Shown: positions 45,131 to 54,695, numbered from the stretch's first letter. The stretch is 64,000 nucleotides of DNA from Flavobacterium sp. N1736 (GCF_025947065.1 NZ_CP109994.1:372001-436000), one strand, 5' to 3'. Translations and numbers: made by a program. The notes: a model not told the origin generated them from the sequence alone.

Positions 45131-47062
45131 TTAATCTCTTCTTGGTCTTCTTGGTCTTGGCGAATCACCAAAGCTTTCAGAACGTCTTGGGGCTCTGTCT
45201 GAACCACCTTCTGTTCTTGGAGTTGAGCTTCTAAAACCACCTTCTCTTTTTGGAGCAGATGAACTTCTGTCGCTTCTGAAACCGCCACCTTCTCTTGGAG
45301 CTGAGTTTCTGTCGCTTCTAAAACCTCCGCCACCAGAACCACCTTCACGTCTGGGACCGAAGCTTCCTCCGCCTTCACGTCTTGGACCTCCAGAAGAACG
45401 TCCACCGCCGCTGCGTCCATTATGGTCACGTCTTCCGCCACCATCATTTTTAGAAATTTCAACATTAATACGACGTCCTTCTAATTGTACGTTGTTTAAT
45501 ACTTCCATTACTTTATCAGTGTGTTCAGGATCAGTGTTAAAGAAAGAAAAACCTTCTTTTACATCTACTTTGAAAACGTCATCACGACCTAAGTCTAATG
45601 TTTCTTTCAAGTAATCTTTTAGCGTCATCCAGTCGAAATTGTCTCTTGAACCAATGTTTACAAAATAACGAACTGCTCCGTTATTATTAAATTCTCTTGG
45701 TTCAGAATCAGTTCTTTCGCGTCTTTCAGAACCTGAAGACTGATTAGAAATATCTCTGTTCTTTTTGTAGTAAGCAATGAAACGGTTAAATTCTACTGAA
45801 ACCATTTTCTTAATCAATTCTTCTTTAGATAAACCTTCAAGAACATTGTTGATTGCCGGTAAATAGTTGTCAATTTCGTGATCAACCTCAGTATCTTTAA
45901 TTTTATTTGCTAAGTGCAATAATTGAATTTCGCAAATTTCGATTCCTGATGGAATAGCTTTTTCTTCAAACTTTTGTTTGATGATTCTTTCGATAGAAGA
46001 AATTTTACGCAACTCACTTTTTGTAACAATTACAATAGAAGTTCCTAATTTTCCGGCTCTACCGGTACGTCCTGAACGGTGATTGTAAGTTTCAATTTCG
46101 TCAGGAAGCTGGTAATTTACTACGTGAGTAATATTATCAACGTCAATACCACGTGCAGCAACGTCAGTAGCAACAAGCATCTGAATTTGTCTTCCACGGA
46201 AAGATTTCATTACACCATCACGTTGCGCCTGAGATAAATCTCCGTGCAATGCAGCAGCGCTGTATCCATCTTCAATTAATTTTTCAGCTACAGCTTGTGT
46301 ATCTCTTTTAGTACGACAGAAAACCACAGAGAAAATATCCGGATTTGCATCGGCTAAACGTTTTAAAGCTTCGTAACGATCACGTGCATTTACTAAGTAA
46401 AATTCGTGAGAAACTGTTGCAGAACCTGAGTTCTTAGCTCCAACAGTAATTTCTACAGGATCGCTCATGAATTGTTTTGCAATTCTTGCAACCTCTTGTG
46501 GCATAGTTGCAGAGAACAACCATGTACTTTTTTGATCTGGAGTATCGGATAAAATAGATACGATATCCTCATAAAATCCCATGTTTAACATTTCGTCAGC
46601 CTCATCAAGAATACAGTAATCTATATTTTTAATGTTTACTAAACCTCTGTTAATCATGTCTTGCATTCTTCCCGGAGTTGCCACAATAATTTGTGCTCCT
46701 CTTTTAATGTCCCTAGCTTGCTCTGTAATACTAGCCCCGCCGTAAACTGCTACCACATTAATACCTTTCTCGTATTTTGAGTAGTTTTTAAGTTCGTTGG
46801 TAATCTGTAAACAAAGTTCTCGTGTTGGCGATAAAACTAATGCTTGTGTATTCCTGTTGTCAGCATCAATTTTTTGAATTAGCGGAAAACCGAAAGCTGC
46901 CGTTTTCCCTGTCCCTGTCTGAGCCAACGCAACCATATCTGTGTCTTTTTCCAATAATAGGGGAATCGCCTTTTCCTGTACCTCTGACGGATTTTCAAAT
47001 CCTAGATCTAAAATCGCCTTCAGTAACGATTCATTCAATCCTAATTGTTCAAATTTATTCAT
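45131..47062 (-). CDS. DEAD-box RNA helicase with C-terminal RNA-binding and RGG-rich tail
   Basis: 643 residues. Helicase core (1-375) motifs: ALAQTGTGKTAAF (I), PTREL (Ia), TPGR, DEAD (II), SAT (III) and HRSGRTGRAG (VI). A DbpA-type RNA-binding domain covers about 460-545. A Gly/Arg/Ser tail, roughly 550-643, has repeated REGG, FRSD and APRR units. It unwinds or remodels RNA, probably in ribosome assembly or cold response. I chose the ATG at 47062 (MNKFEQLGLN); an earlier start at 47086 gives eight poorly conserved residues. Monocistronic. Confidence 0.93.
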   Translation of the reverse strand: MNKFEQLGLNESLLKAILDLGFENPSEVQEKAIPLLLEKDTDMVALAQTGTGKTAAFGFPLIQKIDADNRNTQALVLSPTRELCLQITNELKNYSKYEKGINVVAVYGGASITEQARDIKRGAQIIVATPGRMQDMINRGLVNIKNIDYCILDEADEMLNMGFYEDIVSILSDTPDQKSTWLFSATMPQEVARIAKQFMSDPVEITVGAKNSGSATVSHEFYLVNARDRYEALKRLADANPDIFSVVFCRTKRDTQAVAEKLIEDGYSAAALHGDLSQAQRDGVMKSFRGRQIQMLVATDVAARGIDVDNITHVVNYQLPDEIETYNHRSGRTGRAGKLGTSIVIVTKSELRKISSIERIIKQKFEEKAIPSGIEICEIQLLHLANKIKDTEVDHEIDNYLPAINNVLEGLSKEELIKKMVSVEFNRFIAYYKKNRDISNQSSGSERRERTDSEPREFNNNGAVRYFVNIGSRDNFDWMTLKDYLKETLDLGRDDVFKVDVKEGFSFFNTDPEHTDKVMEVLNNVQLEGRRINVEISKNDGGGRRDHNGRSGGGRSSGGPRREGGGSFGPRREGGSGGGGFRSDRNSAPREGGGFRSDRSSSAPKREGGFRSSTPRTEGGSDRAPRRSESFGDSPRPRRPRRD

Positions 47063-47266
47063 ATGTATTTTTAAAATAGGGTGCAAAATTACTGTTAATT
47101 ATTCAGATAAACTAATGCTATTTTAAGAATTATGTATTTGTTATGATTTGATTATCAAAAAGTTATGTTTAATGTAAAATGATTTTTACTGCGAATCGAA
47201 GAAAATAGCAAAAAATTTCGTCGTGAAATTTAAAATTTCGACTTTAAAATGTTTTATTTGGAACAA

Positions 47267-47845
47267 TTATTTTGTGGAGTTCAGAAAATCAATTAGTTGC
47301 TGAGTTGCTTTTGCACGATGGCTGATTTTATTCTTAATTTCAGAAGATAATTCGGCAAAAGTCTCCTTATAGTTTTCAGGCTGAAATATCGGGTCATATC
47401 CAAAACCATGATTTCCGGTTTTATTCAAAGTAATTTCGCCTTTTGCAATTCCTGTAAAAAGATGTTGTTTTCCTTTTAAGTTTAAAGCTATAACAGTTTT
47501 GAATTGAGCGCTGCGATCTTCTTTATCTGATAAAGCTTCTAAAAGTTTATTCATATTATCATCAGCATTACGCTGTTCGCCGGCATATCTTGCTGAGTAA
47601 ACACCCGGCTCACCATTTAAAGCTATAACTTCCAGACCGGTATCATCAGCAAAACAATCATAATCATATTTTTCGGTAACATAATTGGCTTTCAAAATCG
47701 CGTTTCCTTCAATAGTTTCAGCAGTTTCAGGAATATCTTCGTGACAGCCAATATCCTCAAGACTTAATAATTGTATCGATCCGTTTAAGATACTTTGAAT
47801 TTCTTTAATTTTATTTTGATTGTTTGAAGCGAAAACAAGTTGCAT
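47267..47845 (-). CDS. rdgB: Non-canonical purine NTP diphosphatase (RdgB/HAM1)
   Basis: 192 residues: [17 protein letters not shown] (substrate/metal site start), [39 protein letters not shown] and a final [12 protein letters not shown]. It matches the HAM1/RdgB family that hydrolyses dITP, XTP and similar damaged purine triphosphates to monophosphates. Length is normal. It lies 110 bp from the divergent ABC transporter gene. Confidence 0.94.
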   Translation of the reverse strand: MQLVFASNNQNKIKEIQSILNGSIQLLSLEDIGCHEDIPETAETIEGNAILKANYVTEKYDYDCFADDTGLEVIALNGEPGVYSARYAGEQRNADDNMNKLLEALSDKEDRSAQFKTVIALNLKGKQHLFTGIAKGEITLNKTGNHGFGYDPIFQPENYKETFAELSSEIKNKISHRAKATQQLIDFLNSTK

Positions 47846-47955
47846 AATAAGGAGTTTAGTTGTATGAATATTTCAAACACAAATTTAGAATTCTTATATT
47901 TGATAAGTTGCCTAAAAATAAAATAAATGCAGATATCCGCACTCTATAAAAAATA

Positions 47956-49704
47956 ATGCCTTTTGTGAAACCGTATCGAAAAATGGTAATCGCAACTTTA
48001 TTACTTACTTTTTTAGGTTCATTTGCAGCACAGGTAAATGCTTTAATATTAAAGTATACCGTTGATACAATCAGTAATTTAATGGTGGCGCATGAACCAT
48101 TATCAAAAGGATTTCATTTATTGGGCATTATAAGTATTGTTTTGCTTTCTAAAGAGTTAATTTATTCAGTCGTGCAATTTGGACAGAAATTTTATGGAGA
48201 AAAACTACGCATATTTATAACCCGCGATATTTCGCAGACAATCGTAGAGAAAATTTTAAGCTACAGAATGGAGTTTTACACGTCAGGCGAAAATGAAAGT
48301 GGAAAACTTCAAACCAGAATCGATTTAGGAATCAGCAGTTTAACACGATTGGTACAAAACTTTTTTATTGATATTCTGCCCTTGTTTGCTAATGCTTTTG
48401 TGGCTTTGATCTTGATGTTTTATGCCAATGTTTATGTTGGTTTGGTAAGTTTATGTATTATTCCAATTTACTTTTATGTCAGTCAGTTGCAAGCCAGTAA
48501 ATTAAGTGGCTTTCGCCGAAGAATGCGTAATTATCGTGAAACAAAGAATAACGGGATCATAAGTTTAATTGAATCCATAACGGTAATTAAATCTTTTGTT
48601 CGCGAACCAATGGAAGCAGATCGGCATCAGAAAATTCAGTTTGAAATGACCGAAAATCAATTGGCTACCAGAAAAACCAGTTTCATTTTTGAAAGTATTA
48701 AAGGATTTATAGAACAAATAGGAGTAGTCATAATCATTATTCTTACCGCTTATTTTGTTTTGAATAATACGATGACGATTGGTGCAATCATGTTTCATAT
48801 TATGTTATTTAATAATGTTTCGTCTCCAATCAGGCAGTTACACCGAATTTATGATGAAGTAAATGATGCTTTAATTTATTCAGAAGGTTTCTTCGATATT
48901 TTAGAATCTGAAAATGAAAAAGAAATCAGCGGGAATTATATTCCTGAAAAAATAGTGGGTTTAATTGAAGTTAAAAATGTTGATTTTGCTTATCCAAATG
49001 GAACCAAAGCACTTTCGGATATTAATTTTACCATAAAACCAAATGAAACAACTGCTTTGGTGGGTTTAAGCGGAGCCGGAAAAAGTACTATTATTAATTT
49101 GCTGGATAAGTTTTATTTGCCTTCTTCCGGAAAAATTTATCTGGATGGAGTTGATTTAAATGATTATAATACTGATTTTCTGCGAAAAAACATTGGATTG
49201 GTTTTGCAGAAGAACCACATTTTTAAAGGTACAATTGCTGAGAATATTCTTTACGGAAATCCCGAAGCTTCAAAATCAGAAGTTATAGATGCGGCTAAAC
49301 AAGCTTATATTCATGAACAAGTGATGCAATTGCCTAAAGGATACGATTCTGATGCGCATTTGCTTTCTGGCGGACAACAACAACGAATCGCAATTGCGAG
49401 GTTGTTTTTAAAAAATCCGCCCATTATTTTTTTAGACGAACCTACGGCAAGTCTCGATGCAATTGCGACTGAGCAAATAAAGAAATCATTAGACGCCATA
49501 AAAAAAGACAGAACAGTGATTATTATTTCGCATAGTATTTCTCAAATTATTGATGCATCACATATTATTGTTTTAGAAAAAGGAAGATGTATAGAACAAG
49601 GTGCACATGATGAACTGTATGATAACAAATCAGTGTATTATGAGATATTTACGGCAATGGCGAATAGTTTAAATATTGATAAAATTACGCAGACGCTTGA
49701 GTAA
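47956..49704 (+). CDS. ABC exporter (membrane and ATPase domains fused)
   Basis: 582 residues. A six-helix membrane domain (about 10-300) is followed by an ATPase domain (about 335-575) with Walker A GLSGAGKST, signature LSGGQQQR, Walker B PPIIFLDEPTAS and the H-loop VIIISHS. It matches type IV half-transporter exporters of lipids, peptides or drugs; the substrate is unknown. The N-terminus MPFVKPYRK looks trimmed: 30 bp upstream, an ATG (47926, MQISALYKK) runs out of frame after a six-A run. Adding one A there would give a longer, family-like start (MQISALYKKIMPFVKPYRK), so a frameshift is possible. Confidence 0.88.
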   Translation: MPFVKPYRKMVIATLLLTFLGSFAAQVNALILKYTVDTISNLMVAHEPLSKGFHLLGIISIVLLSKELIYSVVQFGQKFYGEKLRIFITRDISQTIVEKILSYRMEFYTSGENESGKLQTRIDLGISSLTRLVQNFFIDILPLFANAFVALILMFYANVYVGLVSLCIIPIYFYVSQLQASKLSGFRRRMRNYRETKNNGIISLIESITVIKSFVREPMEADRHQKIQFEMTENQLATRKTSFIFESIKGFIEQIGVVIIIILTAYFVLNNTMTIGAIMFHIMLFNNVSSPIRQLHRIYDEVNDALIYSEGFFDILESENEKEISGNYIPEKIVGLIEVKNVDFAYPNGTKALSDINFTIKPNETTALVGLSGAGKSTIINLLDKFYLPSSGKIYLDGVDLNDYNTDFLRKNIGLVLQKNHIFKGTIAENILYGNPEASKSEVIDAAKQAYIHEQVMQLPKGYDSDAHLLSGGQQQRIAIARLFLKNPPIIFLDEPTASLDAIATEQIKKSLDAIKKDRTVIIISHSISQIIDASHIIVLEKGRCIEQGAHDELYDNKSVYYEIFTAMANSLNIDKITQTLE

Positions 49705-49723
49705 TTGATTACTACGCAGATAT

Positions 49724-49849
49724 AATCGTCAATCTTGTCATTCTGAGGAACGAAGAATCTCAGCAAGTAGCTCCGCACGCAAAATCGCCAATCTTTGTAG
49801 AGTTTTTTACGGAGATTCTTCGTTCCTCAGAATGACAAGATTGGCGATT
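49724..49849. repeat. 38-bp inverted repeat around a 50-bp spacer
   Basis: Arms 49724-49761 and 49812-49849 match at 37 of 38 bp, with core GTCATTCTGAGGAACGAAGA. The spacer contains a third, partial copy of the arm end (AATCGCCAATCTT). The core is a dispersed sequence common in flavobacterial genomes. Lying just past the ABC gene, it may also end transcription. Confidence 0.85.
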
Positions 49850-49869
49850 TTGATTGCGAGGTTTGCGCC

Positions 49870-49902
49870 AAACCCGACAGGTTTTTAAAACCTGTCGGGT
49901 TT
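49870..49902. repeat. 16-bp palindrome of the AAACCCG-N-CAGGTTTT family
   Basis: Arms 49870-49885 and 49887-49902 pair exactly around one central base. It differs from the palindrome at 36707-36753 only at the variable pair within CCCGNCAGG, showing a dispersed family. The rest of the 328-bp gap 49705-50032 up to the GH88 gene is plain AT-rich DNA. Confidence 0.75.
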
Positions 49903-50032
49903 ACAGGATTTCAAGTTTTAAGTTTGGTTGGTTTTAGTACTTTTTTAGGTAAACAAAAATACAAAGATTCGGATTGGTTCTACTTATTTTATAAATTTAT
50001 CAATTCTATAAACCTCTATCAAAAATAACCAC

Positions 50033-51211
50033 ATGAATACAAGATTTACAACGCTGATTTTGACTTTGTTTCTACTAGGAAATATAGGTTATTCTCAAAA
50101 AGACAAATCCTTTAATATTAAAAAACAGCTTGAATATTGTGCGAATCAGGCTTCTGAAACTTTAAAAGTAATTCCGAATGATGGAACTTCGCCAAGAACT
50201 ATTCCGTTAGGAAGCAAAGAATGGAAGTTTGTAAATTACAAAGATTGGACGAGTGGTTTCTGGCCTGGAGAATTGTGGTATTTATATGAAGCAACCGGAG
50301 ATAAAAAATGGGAAAAAGAAGCCGATAAATTCAGTCAGTTTTTAACACCATTGTCTGTAAACAAAGCAAATGATCATGATTTAGGATTTCAGGTTTTTAA
50401 TAGCTTTGGAAACGGATATCGATTAACCAAAAATCCGGCATACAAAACTATTATCTTGAAAACTGCTGATACGCTGGCTACGCTTTTTAATCCAAAAGTA
50501 GGAACAATTCAGTCTTGGCCTCATAATAAATTTGGCGGTCATAACACAATCATCGATAATATGATGAATTTAGAATTGCTTTTTTGGGCATCTAAAAATG
50601 GAGGAAACAAAAAGCTATATGATATTGCCGTAAAACATGCTGAAACTACAATGAATAATCATTTCAGACCAGATTACAGTTCGTATCACGTTATAATTTA
50701 TGATTATGAAACCGGCAAAAAGATAAAAGGAAGAACTGCACAAGGATATAGCGACGATAGTATGTGGGCGAGAGGTCAGGCTTGGGCAATTTATGGTTTT
50801 ACAATGGTTTACAGAGAAACAAAAGATCCTAAGTTTTTAGATTTTGCTCATAAAATAGCGCGTGTTTATTTGGACAGATTAACAACTGACGATTTAGTTC
50901 CGTATTGGGATTTTAATGCGCCTAACATTCCAAATGAACCCAGAGATGCATCTGCAGCAGCAATTGTATCTTCGGCATTAATTGAATTGAGTTCGTATAC
51001 AAAAGATAAAACACTGAAAAATGAATATCTTACCAAATCTAAAAAAATGATCGTTTCGCTTTCTGACCATTATCAGAGTCATGATGTTAATTCGGCATTT
51101 TTACTTCATTCAACCGGGCACAAACCAGCCGGAAGTGAAATTGATTGTTCTATAAATTATGCAGATTATTATTATCTTGAAGCACTTTTGAGACTTCAAA
51201 AACTAAAATAA
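50033..51211 (+). CDS. Glycoside hydrolase family 88 (unsaturated glucuronyl/galacturonyl hydrolase)
   Basis: 392 residues with a signal peptide (MNTRFTTLILTLFLLGNIGYS). The GH88 (alpha/alpha)6 barrel has DWTSGFWPGELWYLYEAT, HDLGFQVFNSFGNGYRL and GGHNTIIDNMMNLELLFW, where the Asp in IDNMMN matches the general acid, plus SMWARGQAWAIYGF. It cleaves delta-4,5-unsaturated uronic acids from products of polysaccharide lyases. There is no susCD or lyase neighbour, so the substrate polysaccharide is open. It is followed 12 bp later by the first small lipoprotein. Confidence 0.9.
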   Translation: MNTRFTTLILTLFLLGNIGYSQKDKSFNIKKQLEYCANQASETLKVIPNDGTSPRTIPLGSKEWKFVNYKDWTSGFWPGELWYLYEATGDKKWEKEADKFSQFLTPLSVNKANDHDLGFQVFNSFGNGYRLTKNPAYKTIILKTADTLATLFNPKVGTIQSWPHNKFGGHNTIIDNMMNLELLFWASKNGGNKKLYDIAVKHAETTMNNHFRPDYSSYHVIIYDYETGKKIKGRTAQGYSDDSMWARGQAWAIYGFTMVYRETKDPKFLDFAHKIARVYLDRLTTDDLVPYWDFNAPNIPNEPRDASAAAIVSSALIELSSYTKDKTLKNEYLTKSKKMIVSLSDHYQSHDVNSAFLLHSTGHKPAGSEIDCSINYADYYYLEALLRLQKLK

Positions 51212-51222
51212 AATTAAAGATT

Positions 51223-51630
51223 ATGATGAAGAAAATAAGCCAAATCTTGTTTGCTATTATTTTTGCAGTAATACTGTTAAGTTGTAAAAACACGAAACAA
51301 AAACTTCAGGAATATGTAGCTTCATACAATGCTGATGCTAAAAATTTTAAGAGTGATCACGTAACACTTACAACTGCAAGAGGTTACATTAATGACAATA
51401 AAATCGAATTGCGATTTGAAACCGATTTGAAGCAAAACGATTCTAATAAGTCGGAAGCTGTAAAGAAATTTCCTGATGTATTGAAAGAGATGCTAAACAA
51501 AGATCAAATTCCAAAAGAATTAGTAAACGAAGGAGTTCAGTTTGATGTTTATTTTTTGGCTGATGATAATACGGTGTTCGTAAAAGAGATTGTTAATACG
51601 GAAACAATGCCGGAATTAATAAAAAAATAA
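51223..51630 (+). CDS. Small lipoprotein, tandem paralogue 1
   Basis: 135 residues beginning MMKKISQILFAIIFAVILLSC, with Cys21 as lipidation site. It then reads KNTKQKLQEYVASYNADAKN, NDNKIELRFETDLKQNDSNK, KFPDVLKEML and a final VQFDVYFLADDNTVFV. It is about 45 percent identical by eye to the next gene. I recognise no family; it is a small alpha/beta lipoprotein. It lies close behind the GH88 gene and before a strong terminator. Confidence 0.75.
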   Translation: MMKKISQILFAIIFAVILLSCKNTKQKLQEYVASYNADAKNFKSDHVTLTTARGYINDNKIELRFETDLKQNDSNKSEAVKKFPDVLKEMLNKDQIPKELVNEGVQFDVYFLADDNTVFVKEIVNTETMPELIKK

Positions 51631-51660
51631 TCAATTTAAAATCGTATTTTTTAAAATAGT

Positions 51661-51694
51661 AAAGCCCTTTAAAATATTTTTAAAGGGCTTTTTT
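51661..51694 (+). terminator. Terminator between the two lipoprotein paralogues
   Basis: 14-bp perfect stem (51661-51674 with 51678-51691, AAAGCCCTTTAAAA) and a 3-nt loop, followed by T residues, 31 bp past the first lipoprotein stop. Confidence 0.9.
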
Positions 51695-51846
51695 GTAGCT
51701 GTATAAAAGTGAATTATGGCTTTTAATTTTGTAGTAATTTATTTGCAGTCAAACAATTACATTTTTATTTTTTAGTAATTGATATTGTTTTTCTGTGTAA
51801 ATTTTGCTATGTTTGAGTTAATATTTAACCATAAAACCAAAAAATT

Positions 51847-52287
51847 ATGAAAAAAATTACTCAAATCGCATTCGTGTTAATCACTGTTTTTTTGTTGGTG
51901 AGCTGTAAAAATACCAAGCAAAAAATACAGGAACATGTCAGTAACTATAATACTTCGTCTTCAATTAAAGGCAGCGGCATTACCAGTACAACAGCTAAAG
52001 CATTTTTAAACGACAATAAAATTGAGATTAGAATTGAAACAAATCTCGAAGAAAACGATGCAAACAAATTAGCCTACAAAGAATCTTTTCCGGCTTTGCT
52101 TAAAGAAATGATTAAAAACGATCAGATATCTACAGAATTAATTGAAGAAGGAGTAACTTTTGATGTGTACTTTTTAGCGTATAATAATATTATTCTTGCC
52201 AAACAATTAGTTGATAAAGAAGAATTAGCAGTTTTAGAAAATAAATCTACCGGTACTTCTGGAAATAAAGAAACTGCTAAACTTTAA
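51847..52287 (+). CDS. Small lipoprotein, tandem paralogue 2
   Basis: 146 residues beginning MKKITQIAFVLITVFLLVSC; Cys20 is the lipidation site. It shares CKNTKQK(L/I)QE, LNDNKIEIRIETNL, FPALLKEMIKNDQI and VTFDVYFLAYNN with the previous gene, showing a tandem duplication followed by divergence. The tail adds an extra TGTSGNKE segment. It has its own promoter region, since a terminator separates the two genes. Function unknown. Confidence 0.75.
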   Translation: MKKITQIAFVLITVFLLVSCKNTKQKIQEHVSNYNTSSSIKGSGITSTTAKAFLNDNKIEIRIETNLEENDANKLAYKESFPALLKEMIKNDQISTELIEEGVTFDVYFLAYNNIILAKQLVDKEELAVLENKSTGTSGNKETAKL

Positions 52288-52325
52288 TGCAAAATACCAA
52301 AAACATAAGTTATGCAAAAAAAATA

Positions 52326-52359
52326 AAAAAGCCTCTTTGTAATTTCAGAGAGGCTTTTT
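52326..52359. terminator. Bidirectional terminator between convergent genes
   Basis: 11-bp stem (52326-52336 with 52349-52359, AAAAAGCCTCT) with U/A runs on both sides, lying between the stops at 52287 (+) and 52363 (-). Confidence 0.85.
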
Positions 52360-52362
52360 CAT

Positions 52363-53877
52363 TTAATTTCTTTTGGTAACGTTTGTTAGATTATCAGGAA
52401 AATAACTGTCTGATAAATTGGCAAATTCATCGCCACGCATAAAGATATTAATGTCTACATCTGCAAATGATGTTTTTCCTGCTGCGGCAAGAAGTTCATT
52501 GGCAGAGTGAAGCGTATTTTTATGAAAATGATACACACGATCTGATTTATCGGTGACAACCAAACCTTTCATCAACATTTTATTTTGAGTTGCAACACCG
52601 GTTGGGCATTCGTTATTGTGACAACGAAGCGCCTGAATACAGCCTAGCGAAAACATGAATCCTCTTGCACTGTTACACATATCTGCGCCTAAAGCAACGG
52701 CATGTAAAATAGAATAACCCGAAATAATTTTCCCGCTGCCAATAATGCGTATTTTATCGCGAATATTTAGTCCGATCAGTGTTTTGTTTACAAAAATCAA
52801 AGCAGGTTCAAACGGCATTCCAACACCGTCAGCAAATTCTAAAGGAGCAGCTCCTGTTCCGCCTTCGGCGCCATCAACTGTTATAAAATCAGGATAAATA
52901 TCTTCAGAAATCATTTCATGGCAAATAGCTTCAAATTCGCCTGTATTACCAATGCACAATTTAAATCCAACAGGTTTTCCGTTTGATAATTCACGCAATT
53001 GTGCAATAAAATGAATAAGCCCTTTACTGTCTGAAAAAGCGCCATGACCAGGAGGAGAAAGAATCATTTTATTTGGTTCAACACCTCTGATTTTAGCAAT
53101 TTGCTCCGTATTTTTAGCAGCCGGAAGCACGCCTCCGTGACCTGGTTTTGCACCTTGAGAAAGTTTAATCTCAATCATTTTTACGTTTGGAAGATTAGCC
53201 TTTTCAGAGAATTTTTCAGGACTGAAATTTCCTTGGGCATCGCGGCATCCAAAATATCCTGTTCCAATTTGCCAGGTAATATCACCACCGCCCGCAAGAT
53301 GAAATTCGGTTAAACCGCCTTCTCCTGTATTTTGATAGAAATTTCCTTTTTTGGCACCAATATTTATGGCACGGACTGCATTTTCGCTTAGCGAACCAAA
53401 ACTCATGGCAGAAACATTAAATAAAGAAGCGAGATAAGGTTGTTTGCAATCTTTTCCGCCAACCAATACACGAGGTAATTCTTCGTTTACTTTTGCCGGA
53501 AAAATAGAATGTTTTATTCCTTCGTAACTATCATGATTTAAGTTTAGCTGAGTTCCAAAAGGCGTACTTGAATCAATGTTTTTGGCTCTTTGATATACTA
53601 ATGAACGCTGATTTCTTGAAAAAGGCTTTCCATCAGTAGATCTTTCGATAAAATATTGTTGAATTTCTGGCGCTATCATTTCAAATAAATACCTGAAATA
53701 GCCCAAAACAGGAAAGTTTCTTAAAATGGCGTGTTTTGTTTGTATCGCATTATAAATACCAACGACTAATAATATTGGCAAAATAATGACAAGCAAAAAG
53801 CCTCGGTTGGTATAATAATAAGTTGCTGCAACAATTAGAAACAATAAGAATCCGTAGATAAAGAATTTTTTTCTCAT
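52363..53877 (-). CDS. FMN-binding glutamate-synthase-family protein
   Basis: 504 residues. Two N-terminal membrane helices (about 5-45) are followed by an FMN-binding barrel of the glutamate synthase alpha family: NVSAMSFGSLSENAVRAI, GEGGLTEFHLAGGGD, QGAKPGHGGVLPA, TVDGAEGGTGAAP and CHNNECPTGVATQ near the C-terminus, an iron-sulfur Cys group. There is no amidotransferase domain, so it does not make glutamate as a stand-alone enzyme. Such membrane-anchored relatives are common in Bacteria with unknown substrate. It follows the NYN gene on the same strand with 35 bp between them. Confidence 0.85.
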   Translation of the reverse strand: MRKKFFIYGFLLFLIVAATYYYTNRGFLLVIILPILLVVGIYNAIQTKHAILRNFPVLGYFRYLFEMIAPEIQQYFIERSTDGKPFSRNQRSLVYQRAKNIDSSTPFGTQLNLNHDSYEGIKHSIFPAKVNEELPRVLVGGKDCKQPYLASLFNVSAMSFGSLSENAVRAINIGAKKGNFYQNTGEGGLTEFHLAGGGDITWQIGTGYFGCRDAQGNFSPEKFSEKANLPNVKMIEIKLSQGAKPGHGGVLPAAKNTEQIAKIRGVEPNKMILSPPGHGAFSDSKGLIHFIAQLRELSNGKPVGFKLCIGNTGEFEAICHEMISEDIYPDFITVDGAEGGTGAAPLEFADGVGMPFEPALIFVNKTLIGLNIRDKIRIIGSGKIISGYSILHAVALGADMCNSARGFMFSLGCIQALRCHNNECPTGVATQNKMLMKGLVVTDKSDRVYHFHKNTLHSANELLAAAGKTSFADVDINIFMRGDEFANLSDSYFPDNLTNVTKRN

Positions 53878-53912
53878 GTTTTCAAAAATTTAAAAGGGTA
53901 ATAAAGTAATAA

Positions 53913-54695
53913 TTAATTAAAGCGTAATCGAACGTAAACGTGCTTAATGCCTTTTTTATCTGATTCTCTTTCATCAATTTCAAGAATATCAGTTAAAGAT
54001 TTTAGCATTGGCGTAAGCTTAGAAAAACCATAATTTCTTGGGTCAAATTCGGGTTTTTTCTTTACAATTAAATTTCCAACATCGCCAAGAAATGCCCAGC
54101 CATCATCATCTTCAATATCTTCAATGGTAGCTTCGATAAGTTCTATGGTTTGTTTGTCGATTTTATGCAATGCTTTTTCGGCAGGTTTTTCAACAGGTTT
54201 TTTAGCGTCTGTGGCTGCGGTAACTTTTGGTTTTTTCTTCTGGATTGCGCCATCCAAAACCTCAATATAAATAAACCTGTCGCAGGCAACTATAAAAGAG
54301 TTTGGCGTTTTCTTTTCGCCAATACCAATTACTTTCATGCCGGATTCACGAAGACGAATTGCCAAACGGGTAAAATCGCTATCGCTTGAAACAATGCAAA
54401 AACCATCCAGTTTTCCTGAATAAAGTAAATCCATTGCATCGATAATTAAGGCAGAATCTGATGAGTTTTTTCCAACCGTATAGCTGTATTGTTGAATAGG
54501 AGTGATGGCATGTTCTAGTAAAACGCCTTTCCAGCCATTTGAGTTTGGCTTTGTCCAATCTGCATAAATACGTTTTGTGGTTGGTGTTCCAAATTTTGCA
54601 ATTTCTTCCATCATCCCTTTTACGTTGCTGTACGGAACATTATCGGCATCAATAAGAACGGCTAGTTTTAAATCTTTTGAGTTATTTAAAGGCAT
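53913..54695 (-). CDS. NYN-domain protein with C-terminal OST-HTH/LOTUS domain
   Basis: 260 residues. The NYN (PIN-like) nuclease domain (about 8-150) has LKLAVLIDADNVPYSNV, ALIIDAMDLL and FCIVSSDSDFTRLAIRL, giving a cluster of acidic residues that would bind metal. After a Lys-rich linker, an OST-HTH/LOTUS-type winged domain (about 185-255) has GWAFLGDVGNLIVKKKPEFD. It is probably an RNA-acting protein in the cytoplasm. It is transcribed with the glutamate-synthase-like gene and is divergent from the nitrite-respiration regulator. Confidence 0.88.
   Translation of the reverse strand: MPLNNSKDLKLAVLIDADNVPYSNVKGMMEEIAKFGTPTTKRIYADWTKPNSNGWKGVLLEHAITPIQQYSYTVGKNSSDSALIIDAMDLLYSGKLDGFCIVSSDSDFTRLAIRLRESGMKVIGIGEKKTPNSFIVACDRFIYIEVLDGAIQKKKPKVTAATDAKKPVEKPAEKALHKIDKQTIELIEATIEDIEDDDGWAFLGDVGNLIVKKKPEFDPRNYGFSKLTPMLKSLTDILEIDERESDKKGIKHVYVRLRFN

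Noticed and set aside
45118..45465. 115-codon minus-strand frame
   Set aside because: It is an out-of-frame reading of the DEAD-box helicase Gly/Arg-rich tail, where low complexity keeps other frames open.
47063..47086. Earlier start for the DEAD-box helicase
   Set aside because: It adds eight unconserved residues; the downstream ATG gives the normal family start.
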